A stretch of DNA of 52,051 nt from Candidatus Omnitrophota bacterium (GTDB lineage: Bacteria > Omnitrophota > Gorgyraeia > Duberdicusellales > Duberdicusellaceae). Location: positions 1-52,051 of the forward strand of contig JAGGWS010000054.1 of the NCBI GenBank assembly GCA_021163425.1. Reading direction: 5' to 3'. Shown piece after piece: positions 40,523 through 49,124 of this stretch. The notes below the pieces were generated by a model. The model was not told the origin of the DNA and searched no databases. It saw nothing but the letters and a program-made list of their open reading frames with translations. The number at the start of each line of letters is the position of its first letter. The first letter of the stretch is position 1. Made by a program: the position numbers and the translations under genes.

Positions 40523-43348
40523 TTAAAAATTTCTTCCGCAACACTTCTTATACTTCTTCCCGCTCCCACAAGGGCAGGGGTCATTCCTTCCTATCTTCTT
40601 CTTAGAAATCTGTTTAGGAAGAAGCTTCCTCTTACTCTCCTCTCTCCTCAAAGATGAATATTCTTCATGCTGAAAACTCTGAGGAGTTCCAGCTAAAACA
40701 GTTCTTAAGCGAGGAGGTTCTTTTATCTCTACTCTGAAGATTAAATCTAAAATGCCTTCTCTTACAGAAGAAAGCATATCTAAAAAAGCTCTAAAAGCCT
40801 CCTGTTGATATTCATCAATAGGGTTTCTTTGGCCATAGGCTCTTAAGTGAATACCTTCCTTTAAATTATCCAAGGTTAAAAGATGCTCTTTCCAGCGGGA
40901 ATCAATAACTTGTAGAGAAACTATTCTCTCTAAATAACGGAGCTTATCTCCTAACTTAGCTTCTCTTTCTTGATAACTCTTCTTCACCAGGTCAAAAATT
41001 ATCTCTTTAAGCTCCTGAGGAGTTTTATTTTCCAAAACAGTCCTGTCTAAATCTATAGCAAATCTAAACTTTAGCTCATTTATAAATTTATCCTCTTCTG
41101 CAGAGAAATTATCAACTTCTTTGGAAAATAAAAATTCAATCTTCTCTTCTAAAGATTCTCTAAGCATATCTAAAATATCTTCTTTTAGATTTTTACCTTC
41201 TAAAATCTCTCTTCTTTTAGAATAAATTACTTCTCTTTGTCTATTCATTACATTGTCAAATTCTAAAAGCTGTTTTCTGATTTCGAAATTATGAGCTTCT
41301 ACTCTCCTCTGAGCTGTCTCAATAGACCTGCTCACCCAGGGATGCTCTATAGGTTCATCCTCAGGAAAACCAAACTTTTCCATTAAATACATAATCCTTT
41401 CTGAACCAAATAGTCTCATCAAATCATCTTCTAAAGAGATATAAAAACATGATGAACCGGGGTCTCCCTGACGGCCGGATCTTCCTCTTAACTGATTATC
41501 AATCCGGCGAGCTTCGTGACGCTCTGTGCCTATTACATGTAAACCTCCTAATTCTACTACTTTCTTGTGTTCAGCCTCAAACTCTCTCTTATATTTTTCT
41601 AAAAGTTTTTTAAATTCCTGAGGATAATTTTCATCCTGAGGGCTTAAACCTTTTTGTTTTAAAATACTCTTCACCAAATACTCAGGGTTCCCTCCTAAAA
41701 TTATGTCAGTTCCTCTTCCAGCCATATTAGTAGCAATAGTAATTTGAGCTAATCTTCCTGCTTGAGCTACAATATAGGCTTCTCTCTCGTGATACTTAGC
41801 ATTAAGAACCTGGTGAGGGATTCCTTTCTCCTTTAGAAGAGTTGAAAGATACTCTGAATTCTCAATCGAAGTAGTTCCTACCAAGACAGGCCTGCCTGTC
41901 TTATAAATCTCTTCAATCTCTGAAACTACAGCTTTAAACTTTACTTGTTTGGTCTTATATATCTTATCAGGGAAAGTAATCCTTCGCAGAGGTTTATTAG
42001 TAGGAATAACTACTACATCTAAATTATATATATGTTTAAACTCGGAAGCCTCAGTATAAGCTGTACCGGTCATCCCTGCAAGTTTTTTATACATCTTAAA
42101 ATAGTTCTGTAAAGTAATAGTAGCTAAAGTTTGAGATTCTTCCTGAATCTTCAAACCTTCTTTAGCCTCAATTGCCTGATGGAGACCATCCGACCATCTC
42201 CTTCCCGGCATTAATCTTCCGGTAAATTCATCCACAATAATTACCTTTCCTTCTTTAACAATATAATCTTTTTCTCTTTTAAAAAATTCTTTAGCTCTTA
42301 AAGCTTGTCTTATATGGTGAGGCCATTCACTGAAAACATCTTCAAAGAGATTATCCACACCCAGATACTCCTCACATTTCTTTAAACCCTGCTCAGTTAA
42401 AGTCACAGTTTGGGTTTTTTCGTCAGCTAAATAATCAACGCCTTCTCCTAAGTTTATACCTTTATACTTAGCTTCTATTTCATCTTTTTCTAAAATTCTT
42501 CTTCCTTTAAGTCTGGAGGCAATTTTTTCCGCAAGATAATATTTGTCAGTAGACTCTTCAGCTGGTCCGGAAATAATTAAAGGGGTCCGGGCCTCATCAA
42601 TAAGAATAGAATCAACTTCATCTACTATAGCATAAAAATGACCTCTCTGAACCATATCTTCTAAGTGTAAGACCATATTATCTCTTAAATAGTCAAAGCC
42701 AAACTCGTTATTAGTCCCATAAGTTATGTCGCAAGAATAAGCAAGCCTCCTCTCTTTTTGAGACATTCCTTGTTGAATAACTCCTACTGATAATCCTAAA
42801 AATTCGTAAATTGGACCCATCCACTCCCTATCTCTTTTGGCTAAATAGTCATTTACTGTAACAATATGGACTCCTTTTCCTAAGAGAGCATTAAGATAAG
42901 CAGGTAGAGTTGCTACCAGGGTTTTTCCTTCACCAGTAGCCATTTCAGCAATCCCACAATTATTAAGCACTATACCTCCTAAGATCTGAACATCAAAATG
43001 GCGCAGACCAATAGTCCTTACTGAAGACTCCCGCACTAAAGCGAAAGCTAAAGGAAGAACTTCCTCTAAAGTTTTTTGGAAAACCAAATATTTTTCCTCT
43101 TCATCCTGAATATTCTTAGTCCGTTCATAAATTAATTCTCGAAACTCCTGAGTCTTCTGGAAGAAAAAACTATCGGGTTTCTTTCTCAACTCCTCTTCTA
43201 AAGAATTTACCTGAGAAACTATCTTAGCGTATTTAGCAATCTGGGAAGCTGAAGGCAAAGGAATCTCTTTACCCAAAGTGATATTCACTCTGGGAGTTAA
43301 TCTGTCTATCTTTCTCTGATGATATTTTATAAAATGGGACTTAAACAT
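40523..43348 (-). CDS. secA: Preprotein translocase ATPase SecA
   Basis: 941 residues with all SecA domains: helicase core with Walker A MATGEGKTLVATLP, DEVDSILIDEARTPLIISG, the preprotein cross-linking region, LRGRSGRQGDPG, the helical scaffold, and a C-terminal zinc motif NDPCPCGSGKKYKKCC that contacts SecB or ribosomes. Length is normal. It is the motor for export of the secreted pilus components through SecYEG. Its first eight bases overlap the end of prfB. Confidence 0.97.
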   Translation of the reverse strand: MFKSHFIKYHQRKIDRLTPRVNITLGKEIPLPSASQIAKYAKIVSQVNSLEEELRKKPDSFFFQKTQEFRELIYERTKNIQDEEEKYLVFQKTLEEVLPLAFALVRESSVRTIGLRHFDVQILGGIVLNNCGIAEMATGEGKTLVATLPAYLNALLGKGVHIVTVNDYLAKRDREWMGPIYEFLGLSVGVIQQGMSQKERRLAYSCDITYGTNNEFGFDYLRDNMVLHLEDMVQRGHFYAIVDEVDSILIDEARTPLIISGPAEESTDKYYLAEKIASRLKGRRILEKDEIEAKYKGINLGEGVDYLADEKTQTVTLTEQGLKKCEEYLGVDNLFEDVFSEWPHHIRQALRAKEFFKREKDYIVKEGKVIIVDEFTGRLMPGRRWSDGLHQAIEAKEGLKIQEESQTLATITLQNYFKMYKKLAGMTGTAYTEASEFKHIYNLDVVVIPTNKPLRRITFPDKIYKTKQVKFKAVVSEIEEIYKTGRPVLVGTTSIENSEYLSTLLKEKGIPHQVLNAKYHEREAYIVAQAGRLAQITIATNMAGRGTDIILGGNPEYLVKSILKQKGLSPQDENYPQEFKKLLEKYKREFEAEHKKVVELGGLHVIGTERHEARRIDNQLRGRSGRQGDPGSSCFYISLEDDLMRLFGSERIMYLMEKFGFPEDEPIEHPWVSRSIETAQRRVEAHNFEIRKQLLEFDNVMNRQREVIYSKRREILEGKNLKEDILDMLRESLEEKIEFLFSKEVDNFSAEEDKFINELKFRFAIDLDRTVLENKTPQELKEIIFDLVKKSYQEREAKLGDKLRYLERIVSLQVIDSRWKEHLLTLDNLKEGIHLRAYGQRNPIDEYQQEAFRAFLDMLSSVREGILDLIFRVEIKEPPRLRTVLAGTPQSFQHEEYSSLRREESKRKLLPKQISKKKIGRNDPCPCGSGKKYKKCCGRNF

Positions 43349-44427
43349 TTTTGCTTTTTAAATATGCCTCTATAAACCCATCTAATTCTCCATCTAACAC
43401 AGCTAAAGCTTGAGAAGTCTCGTATCTGGTTCTGTGGTCTTTGACTAAAGAATAAGGATGGAGGATGTAAGAACGAATCTGAGAACCCCATTCTATCTTC
43501 TTTTTCTCTCCGGAAATATCCTCCAACTCCTTTCTTTTTTCTTCTTGAAGTTTATTATAAAGTTTAGATTTCAATATCTTAAGGGCTGTCTGCTTATTTT
43601 GATACTGAGAGCGTTCAGCCTGGCAAGAAACTACAATCCCTGAAGGAAGATGAGTAATTCTTACTGCTGAATCAGTAACGTTTACGTGCTGACCTCCATG
43701 ACCAGAAGCCCGAAAAGTTTCTATCTTTAGGTCCTGAGGCTTTATGTCTATTTCTACTTCCTCACTAACCTGGGGGATAACATCCACAGAAGCAAAGGAA
43801 GTATGTCTCCTTTTATTGGCATCAAAAGGGGAGATTCTTACTAATCTATGAACTCCTTTCTCAGCCTTAAGATACCCATAAGCATACTTTCCTTTAACTA
43901 AAAAAGTAATATTTTTAAAACCAGCAGATTCCTCAGGTAGACAATCTACAACTTCCACTTTATAATTCTTAGATTCAGCCCAAAGACTATACATTCTAAA
44001 AAGCATCCCTGCCCAATCACAGGCTTCTAAACCTCCTGCGCCTGAGTTTATACTTACAATAGCATCTTCTCTGTCAAATTTATCTCTGAGAAAAACTTTT
44101 GCCTCAAAACTACTGACTCCTCTTTCTAAAGCCTGTAATTGCCTGTCTACCTCTCCTTGAAAAGAAGGGTCTTCCTTAACTAAGTCAATAAACTCTTTTA
44201 GTTGTTCGGCCTCCTTGTTAAGTTTTCCCCACTCCTCATATTTCTCTTTACATTCTTTAAGCTCTTCTACTCTTTTCTGGCTCTCTCTACTTTCCCAGAA
44301 TGAAGGAAAACTCATTTGATTCTCTAAATCTTTAATCCGTTTCTCTAAAAAGGGTATTTCAAAGATAGTCTCCTAACTCTTTAATTTTCTTCTGTAATTC
44401 CTGCTGAGCCCTAACTAAGTCTCTCAT
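43341..44427 (-). CDS. prfB: Release factor 2 (prfB) with programmed +1 frameshift
   Basis: The gene starts at ATG 44427 after an ideal ribosome binding site (GAGGAGG). It reads 22 codons (MRDLVRAQQ... to GDYL) to an in-frame TGA at 44359-44361, then continues one base forward to the stop at 43341, giving about 361 residues. The body carries the RF2 signature ISPFDANKRRHTSF and the catalytic GHGGQHVN. The slip site CTT-TGA with an upstream AGGAG is the classical autoregulatory design: when RF2 is scarce the ribosome shifts and makes more. An in-frame ATG at 44484 is a possible but less likely start. Confidence 0.95.
44359..44378 (-). promoter_or_regulatory. prfB programmed frameshift site
   Basis: On the minus strand the bases read AGGAGACTATCTTTGA: an internal ribosome-binding-like AGGAG, then TAT CTT TGA. 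This matches the E. coli arrangement AGGGGG-TAT-CTT-TGA except for two extra bases of spacing. The shift moves reading from CTT into the +1 frame (GAA ATA CCC). Confidence 0.92.
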
Positions 44428-44476
44428 CTTTTCCTCCTCTATAAGTTTTTGAGTTTTACCCTTAAATAAGGGTATT

Positions 44477-45538
44477 TTATCCATGCTCTATCCTCATCCT
44501 TAATTCTTCTTTTTTATCAGAAAAACTTATAGCAGTCTCCTTATCAATTTTTCCTTCCTTTACCAATCTCAAAAACATCTGTTCAAAACTCACCATCCCA
44601 TAAACTTCCCCCTGCTCAATGTAAGAAGGTATCTCCCAAACTTTATTCTCCCGAATAAGCCTGGAAATAGAAGGACTTAAAACCATAACTTCATAAGCAG
44701 GGATAAGCCCTTTGCCGTCTTTAGCAGGAAGAAGCCTCAAAGAAACCACTCCTTTAAGAAGCTGAGATAATTGCATTAAAACTTGAGGATGTTGATGCGA
44801 AGGGAAAAAACTTATTATCCTCTCCACAGTCTGAGAAGCATTAACTGTGTGAAGTGTGGAAAACACCAACACTCCGGTCTCAGCAGCGTCTAAGGCTGCC
44901 CGCATAGTTTCTTCGTCTCTTATATTCCCTATAAATATAACATCAGGGGAATGTAAAGTAAACTGCCTTAATGCCCCTAAATAACTATCCACATCTTTAC
45001 CAATCTCTCTCTGATTAATAATTGAATTCTTATCGGTAAAGGTAAATTCAATTGGTTCTTCAATAGAAAGGATATGTCTTCTATAATTTTTATTTATATA
45101 TTCTATCATCGAAGCAATAGCTGTAGACTTTCCACTACCGGTAGTTCCGGTAAGAAGAACTAGCCCTCTTTTTTCTGCGCATAAAGATCTTAAGACTTGA
45201 GAAGGAAGATTGAGTTCCTCAAAACTCAAAATATTTAGATTTATCGCTCTTATTACTAAAGCTAAAGAATTCCTCTGGTAAAAAACACTTATTCTCATCC
45301 GCCAATTCTCTCTAAAATAAAAAGCTCCTTCATAACTTTTCTTTTGAGAAAGTTCATTGAATCCTTCCTCAGTAAGAAGCTCTTTTATCATCTCCTCTAA
45401 ATCTGGAGGCTCAAGCTTCTTCTCGTCCAACTTGACTACTTCTCCGAATAATCTTACTTTGGGGGGGGACTTTGCTCTTAAAAATAAATCTGAACCTCTT
45501 ATCTCCACCATCTTGTTCAGCCACCTATCTATAATCAT
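44477..45538 (-). CDS. PilT/PilU-family ATPase with altered Walker B
   Basis: 353 residues. N-terminal PAS-like domain with GSDLFLRAKSPPKVRLFG (about 15-32), Walker A GTTGSGKST (131-139), Asp box SIEEPIEF (158-165), Walker B region VIFIGNIRDEE (200-210) and STLHTVNA. In PilT and PilU the Walker B region reads GE[MI]RD; here the Glu is Asn205. The C-terminal AIRNLI-type motif is also not evident. Retraction power may thus be lost or changed. Strong ribosome binding site AAGGAGG. The gene lies far from the other pilus genes, between prfB and the alkyltransferase gene. Confidence 0.88.
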   Translation of the reverse strand: MIIDRWLNKMVEIRGSDLFLRAKSPPKVRLFGEVVKLDEKKLEPPDLEEMIKELLTEEGFNELSQKKSYEGAFYFRENWRMRISVFYQRNSLALVIRAINLNILSFEELNLPSQVLRSLCAEKRGLVLLTGTTGSGKSTAIASMIEYINKNYRRHILSIEEPIEFTFTDKNSIINQREIGKDVDSYLGALRQFTLHSPDVIFIGNIRDEETMRAALDAAETGVLVFSTLHTVNASQTVERIISFFPSHQHPQVLMQLSQLLKGVVSLRLLPAKDGKGLIPAYEVMVLSPSISRLIRENKVWEIPSYIEQGEVYGMVSFEQMFLRLVKEGKIDKETAISFSDKKEELRMRIEHG

Positions 45539-45554
45539 CTCTCCTCCTTAACTT

Positions 45555-45980
45555 TTAGGTAAACTCCGTACCATGGCTTAACCCCGGCCTTTCCCTCAAA
45601 GAGCGGGGTGGCTTTCGGGCATTACCCTTCGGAATATTTCTTCTCTTCATCTGCGAGTTTATACCTGCGGCTTTCTGGTAGTGCGGGATAAGCAAATTTT
45701 TCTTTATGGACTTCTCTAATTCTAACAATTCTTTTTTCAAGTCTTTTCCTAAAGAATACCCTCCAATATCCTGGTTACTCTTTATTACCCTGTGACAGGG
45801 TATAAAGAAAGGGAAAGGATTTTTGTTTAAAACCCTGCCTACTGCTCGAAAAGCATTGGGTTTACCTATCTTCTTAGCTACCCATTTATAACTCCGAACT
45901 TCTCCCAATGGTATCTTAGCTACACATTTTAAAACTTTCTTTTCAAAGTCAGTGAACCTTTTCCTCTTTAACCTTCTCAT
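45555..45980 (-). CDS. ogt: O6-alkylguanine-DNA alkyltransferase domain protein, odd tail
   Basis: 141 residues. Residues 8-90 are the C-terminal MGMT/Ogt domain: IPLGEVRSYKWVAKKIG, the Arg finger region FRAVGRVLNKNP, active-site PCHRV (Cys about 60), and GGYSLGKDLKKELLELE. The usual N-terminal domain is absent, as in many short bacterial members. It repairs alkylated guanine by transfer to Cys. The last ~40 residues are not family sequence: they are encoded by the GC-rich structured element at 45566-45676, and are basic and Pro/Arg/Gly-rich. The true protein may tolerate this tail. Confidence 0.82.
   Translation of the reverse strand: MRRLKRKRFTDFEKKVLKCVAKIPLGEVRSYKWVAKKIGKPNAFRAVGRVLNKNPFPFFIPCHRVIKSNQDIGGYSLGKDLKKELLELEKSIKKNLLIPHYQKAAGINSQMKRRNIPKGNARKPPRSLRERPGLSHGTEFT
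45566..45676 (-). repeat. Structured ~110-bp element, copy B
   Basis: Read on the minus strand, this GC-rich stretch aligns block by block with the plus-strand element at 12647-12754. It can form a hairpin ACCCCG / CGGGGT (45604-45609 with 45581-45586) with an inner CTTT/AAAG pair. It lies inside the 3' end of the alkyltransferase gene and about 30 bases before the pilT-like start, so on this strand it is also in leader position for that gene. Orientation relative to neighbouring genes differs from copy A. Confidence 0.6.
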
Positions 45981-46021
45981 TTTAAACTTATTTCTTCTAA
46001 TTTTATCCTAAAAATCAAAGA

Positions 46022-46039
46022 TTGAAAATTAATTTTCAA
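46022..46039. repeat. 18-base perfect palindrome after uvrC
   Basis: TTGAAAATTAATTTTCAA lies directly after the uvrC stop and before the alkyltransferase gene. It could form a weak terminator stem for uvrC transcripts, since CTTTGATTTTT follows on the minus strand, or bind a dimeric regulator. Confidence 0.45.
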
Positions 46040-46042
46040 CTC

Positions 46043-47272
46043 TTACTTATTAGCCCTACTCTCAGATAAAGCCTTCTTTCTTAAATAAGAACAGTAGTGA
46101 TGAGCAAATCTGTGAGCTTCGTCTCTCAATCTCTGAATAAGAGTTAAGGCTAAAGAAGTTCTTTCTAACCTTAAAGGCTTCCTCTGGTAAGGAAACCAAA
46201 CTTCTTCGTGCTTCTTAGAAATACCTATTACCGGGATATTAAAAAGTTTTGCCTTTTTAAATTTATCACTGCATAAATTGGCTTGAGTTATGCCTCCGTC
46301 AACTATTACTAAATCGGGAATTTTTTTTCTCTGTAAAATACTCCTTATTCTCCTCTCCAAAACTTCAGCCATCCTTTCTAAATCACTATCTGCCTTTCTC
46401 TTTATTTTATAACGCCGGTATTCAGATTTTAAGGGGAGGCCATTTTCAAAAACCACCACAGAACCTGTGGCTGCTTCCTTCTGAATATTAGAAATATCTA
46501 AAGCTTCAATCCGGCGAGGAAGTTTCTTAAGACCCAAGACTTCTTTAAGAGAGATTAACTGCTGAAACTCTTTAGTAGTACCATAAAGAGAAGATAAAGC
46601 AAAGAGCTTATCCCGAATTAAAGATGCCTTCTCAAATTCTAAGGAAGAAACTGCTTTCTCCATATCCTTGCTTAAAAGCTCTATTAATCTTTTTCTTCTC
46701 CCTTCTAATATTAGAGAAAGCATCTTTATATTTTTCAAATAATCTCTCTTAGAAATCCTCCCTATACAAGGTCCAGGACAAAGCTCCAGATGATAATATA
46801 AACATTCTTTCTTAGGGAGCTTAGAACAAGTCCTGAAAGGAAATATTTTCCTTATAATCTCTAAGGCTTTTTTAAGAAGTTTAGCCTGGGGGTAAGGACC
46901 AAAATAAATAAATCCCTCTCTCTTCTTTCTGGTCATACTTACCTTAGGAAAAGGTTCTTTACTTATCTCTACCCAGGGAAAACTTTTATCATCTCTCAAA
47001 AGAATATTATATTTGGGTTTTCTCTCCTTTATAAGGGCATTCTCTAAAATAAGAGCTTTAGCTTCAGAATCACAGATTACAAAATCTATATCGGCAATCT
47101 CTTCTAAAGAGAAGCCTCTGTTTAATAAAGAACTATTTTTCTGGAAATGAGTTGAAACTCTCTTTTTTAAAGAACCTGCCTTTCCAATATAAAGAATTTT
47201 ACCCTTCTTATCTTTAAAAAGATATACGCCGGGAAGCTGAGGCAGGTCTTTTATTTTTTCCCGAATATCCAT
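46043..47272 (-). CDS. uvrC: Short UvrC (excinuclease subunit C) lacking HhH
   Basis: 409 residues against about 600 for full-length UvrC. Present are the GIY-YIG nuclease (about 12-95, GVYLFKDKKG, LYIGKAG), the Cys-rich linker (CLYYHLELCPGPC), the UVR helix pair (about 200-235) and the RNase H-like C-terminal nuclease with acidic residues in ALDISNI, VIVDGG and His in RDEAHRFAHH. The tandem helix-hairpin-helix DNA-binding domain at the C-terminus is missing. It should still make both incisions, but binding may be weaker. It overlaps murJ by 22 bases. Confidence 0.9.
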   Translation of the reverse strand: MDIREKIKDLPQLPGVYLFKDKKGKILYIGKAGSLKKRVSTHFQKNSSLLNRGFSLEEIADIDFVICDSEAKALILENALIKERKPKYNILLRDDKSFPWVEISKEPFPKVSMTRKKREGFIYFGPYPQAKLLKKALEIIRKIFPFRTCSKLPKKECLYYHLELCPGPCIGRISKRDYLKNIKMLSLILEGRRKRLIELLSKDMEKAVSSLEFEKASLIRDKLFALSSLYGTTKEFQQLISLKEVLGLKKLPRRIEALDISNIQKEAATGSVVVFENGLPLKSEYRRYKIKRKADSDLERMAEVLERRIRSILQRKKIPDLVIVDGGITQANLCSDKFKKAKLFNIPVIGISKKHEEVWFPYQRKPLRLERTSLALTLIQRLRDEAHRFAHHYCSYLRKKALSESRANK

Positions 47273-48786
47273 CTCCCAATCCTGGGTAAAGGCTCTATCT
47301 TCCCTAAAAAACAGAAAATAAAAAAACTTACCATAATTATCCCCAGAGTTAAAACTATCTTAGGTAAAAGAGCAAATCCACTCAGAATAAAATAAACCTT
47401 GCCTATCCCTATACTAATTATACTAACTCCAGTTAACTTAAGTAAAGTACTTCCTAACCCTTTAATAACCCCTATTCTTTTCTCTAAAACCTTTAAGAGA
47501 AATAAAAAACCTACAGTTGAAGAAATACTACTAGCCAAAGCCAGCCCTCCAATTTTAAGAGGTTTCATTAATATTATACTTAATATAAAGTTAATTAATA
47601 GGACAAAAGTAGAAATCTTAGCTGGAGTCTTGGTATCTTTTAAAGAATAAAAAGCACTAATTAAAAGCCTTGAAGAAGAAAAGAAAAAAAGCCCTAAAGA
47701 ATAGAAGAATAAAGCTGAAGATGTAATATTAACTGAATAACTATCAAAGACTCCCCGTTTAAAAATTACCTCTATTAAAGGAGAAGAAAAAAATAGAAAA
47801 AACAGGCTAAAAGGAATCATAAAAAAAGAGAGATTCTTTAAAGAAAAAGAGAGAGTAGAGTTAAACTCCTCAAATTTTTCTTCAGTACTAAGGTTAGACA
47901 ATCCTGGAAGAACAGCCCGGGAAATACTCAAGCTAAAAAGAGCCAGAGGAAATTGAATTAACCTGTTGGAATAATAAATCCCAGCTACTGCCCCTTCTCC
48001 TACTATATTAGAAAAAGAAGCCAAAAATGTATCCAGAAAAACATTTATATGATAAATTGCTACTGACCAAATCCTGGGTAAAGAAAGTTTACCCATCTTA
48101 AGCGTAGCTTTATCCAATAAGGCTTCCTTAATATTGAAAGTCAGATTAAAGTATCTCCGGGAAGCCAAAAAATTCCAGAGAAATTGCAACAGCCCTGCTA
48201 ATATTACAAAATAGGAAAGAGTATATATTGGTTCTTCTTTAAAAATAGATAATAAACATATACCCAGAATCATTGTAAGGTTAAGTAATAAAGGAGAAAA
48301 GGAAGGAACAAAGAAATTTCCTTTAGTGTAGAGGATACCTCCTAAATTAGCTGATAATCCTATAAAAAGAAGATAAGAGAAGACAATTCGTGTTAACCTT
48401 ACGGTTAACTCAAATTTTTCTGGAGAAAGGAGAAACCCTGGAGCAGTTAATATTATTATATACTTAGCAAACACTATCCCCAAAACTACTATTATCGATA
48501 AAAGAAAACAACAAGTACTAATCAAATGGCTACATACCCTTGTAAAATCTTTCTCTTTATACTCAGAAATTACCGGAATAACTACTGAATCCACTGCCCC
48601 TTCTCCCAAGAGAGAGCGGAAAATATTAGGAATTCTAAAGGCTACCAGGAAAGCTTCAATAAGGAAAGAGGTTCCAAAGAAGCTGGCTATAAGGATATCC
48701 CGGAAAAACCCCAAAATTCGGGAAGCCAAAGTTCCTAAAGAGATAATAAAGGCATTTTTAATTATTTTTTTAAAAATCCTTGACAT
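47251..48786 (-). CDS. murJ: Lipid II flippase MurJ
   Basis: 511 residues with about 14 membrane helices of the MOP superfamily. Signatures include SRILGFFRDILIASFFG (about 23-39), IPNIFRSLLGEGAVDSVVIP (about 53-72) and NRLIQFPLALFSLSISRAVLP. It flips lipid-linked peptidoglycan precursors to the periplasm. It starts 47 bases from the divergent rpsT gene and its ATG overlaps the rpsT -35 box. No ribosome binding site is obvious (TTTAGAAA before the ATG). Confidence 0.95.
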   Translation of the reverse strand: MSRIFKKIIKNAFIISLGTLASRILGFFRDILIASFFGTSFLIEAFLVAFRIPNIFRSLLGEGAVDSVVIPVISEYKEKDFTRVCSHLISTCCFLLSIIVVLGIVFAKYIIILTAPGFLLSPEKFELTVRLTRIVFSYLLFIGLSANLGGILYTKGNFFVPSFSPLLLNLTMILGICLLSIFKEEPIYTLSYFVILAGLLQFLWNFLASRRYFNLTFNIKEALLDKATLKMGKLSLPRIWSVAIYHINVFLDTFLASFSNIVGEGAVAGIYYSNRLIQFPLALFSLSISRAVLPGLSNLSTEEKFEEFNSTLSFSLKNLSFFMIPFSLFFLFFSSPLIEVIFKRGVFDSYSVNITSSALFFYSLGLFFFSSSRLLISAFYSLKDTKTPAKISTFVLLINFILSIILMKPLKIGGLALASSISSTVGFLFLLKVLEKRIGVIKGLGSTLLKLTGVSIISIGIGKVYFILSGFALLPKIVLTLGIIMVSFFIFCFLGKIEPLPRIGRWIFGKK

Positions 48787-48807
48787 TTTCTAAATTTCTG
48801 ATTTAAT
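48780..48807 (+). promoter_or_regulatory. Promoter of rpsT
   Basis: -35 TTGACA (48780-48785), 16-base spacer, extended -10 TGA-TTTAAT (48802-48807). The -35 runs on as TTGACATTTTCT. It leaves a 20-base leader containing AAAGGAG, a conventional ribosome binding site. Confidence 0.65.
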
Positions 48808-48833
48808 TTTTCTAACCTTCAAAGGAGTTAAAA

Positions 48834-49124
48834 ATGCCTCAAAGAAAATCAGCAAAAAAAAGATTAAAAGCTGACCAAAAAAGAAGATTAAGAAACTTAG
48901 CTTTAAAAAACAAGATAAAACAGGCTAAAAAAAGATTCCTACGGGCAATAAAAGAGAAAAATATAGAAGAAGCCAAAAAAGCCCAAAGCCTGCTCTATAA
49001 GGCTTTAGATAAGGCTGCAGCTAAAAAATATATCCACAAAAATAAAGCCAGCCGAAAAAAATCCCAGTTTTCTCAAAAACTAAGCTCTCTGCTTAAGGAG
49101 AAGCTTAAAAACCAAAAGCTCTAA
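48834..49124 (+). CDS. rpsT: Ribosomal protein S20
   Basis: 96 residues, strongly basic and helical, beginning MPQRKSAKKRLKADQKRRLRN and containing KAAAKKYIHKNKASRKKSQ, which are diagnostic for S20. It binds 16S rRNA in the 30S body. It is the only plus-strand housekeeping gene here. Its last 45 bases overlap the end of the convergent holA-like gene, so the two transcripts collide or overlap. Confidence 0.97.
   Translation: MPQRKSAKKRLKADQKRRLRNLALKNKIKQAKKRFLRAIKEKNIEEAKKAQSLLYKALDKAAAKKYIHKNKASRKKSQFSQKLSSLLKEKLKNQKL

Noticed and set aside
44359-44427. prfB as a frameshifted pseudogene
   Set aside because: The CTT-TGA slip site, upstream AGGAG and family position identify it as programmed frameshifting.
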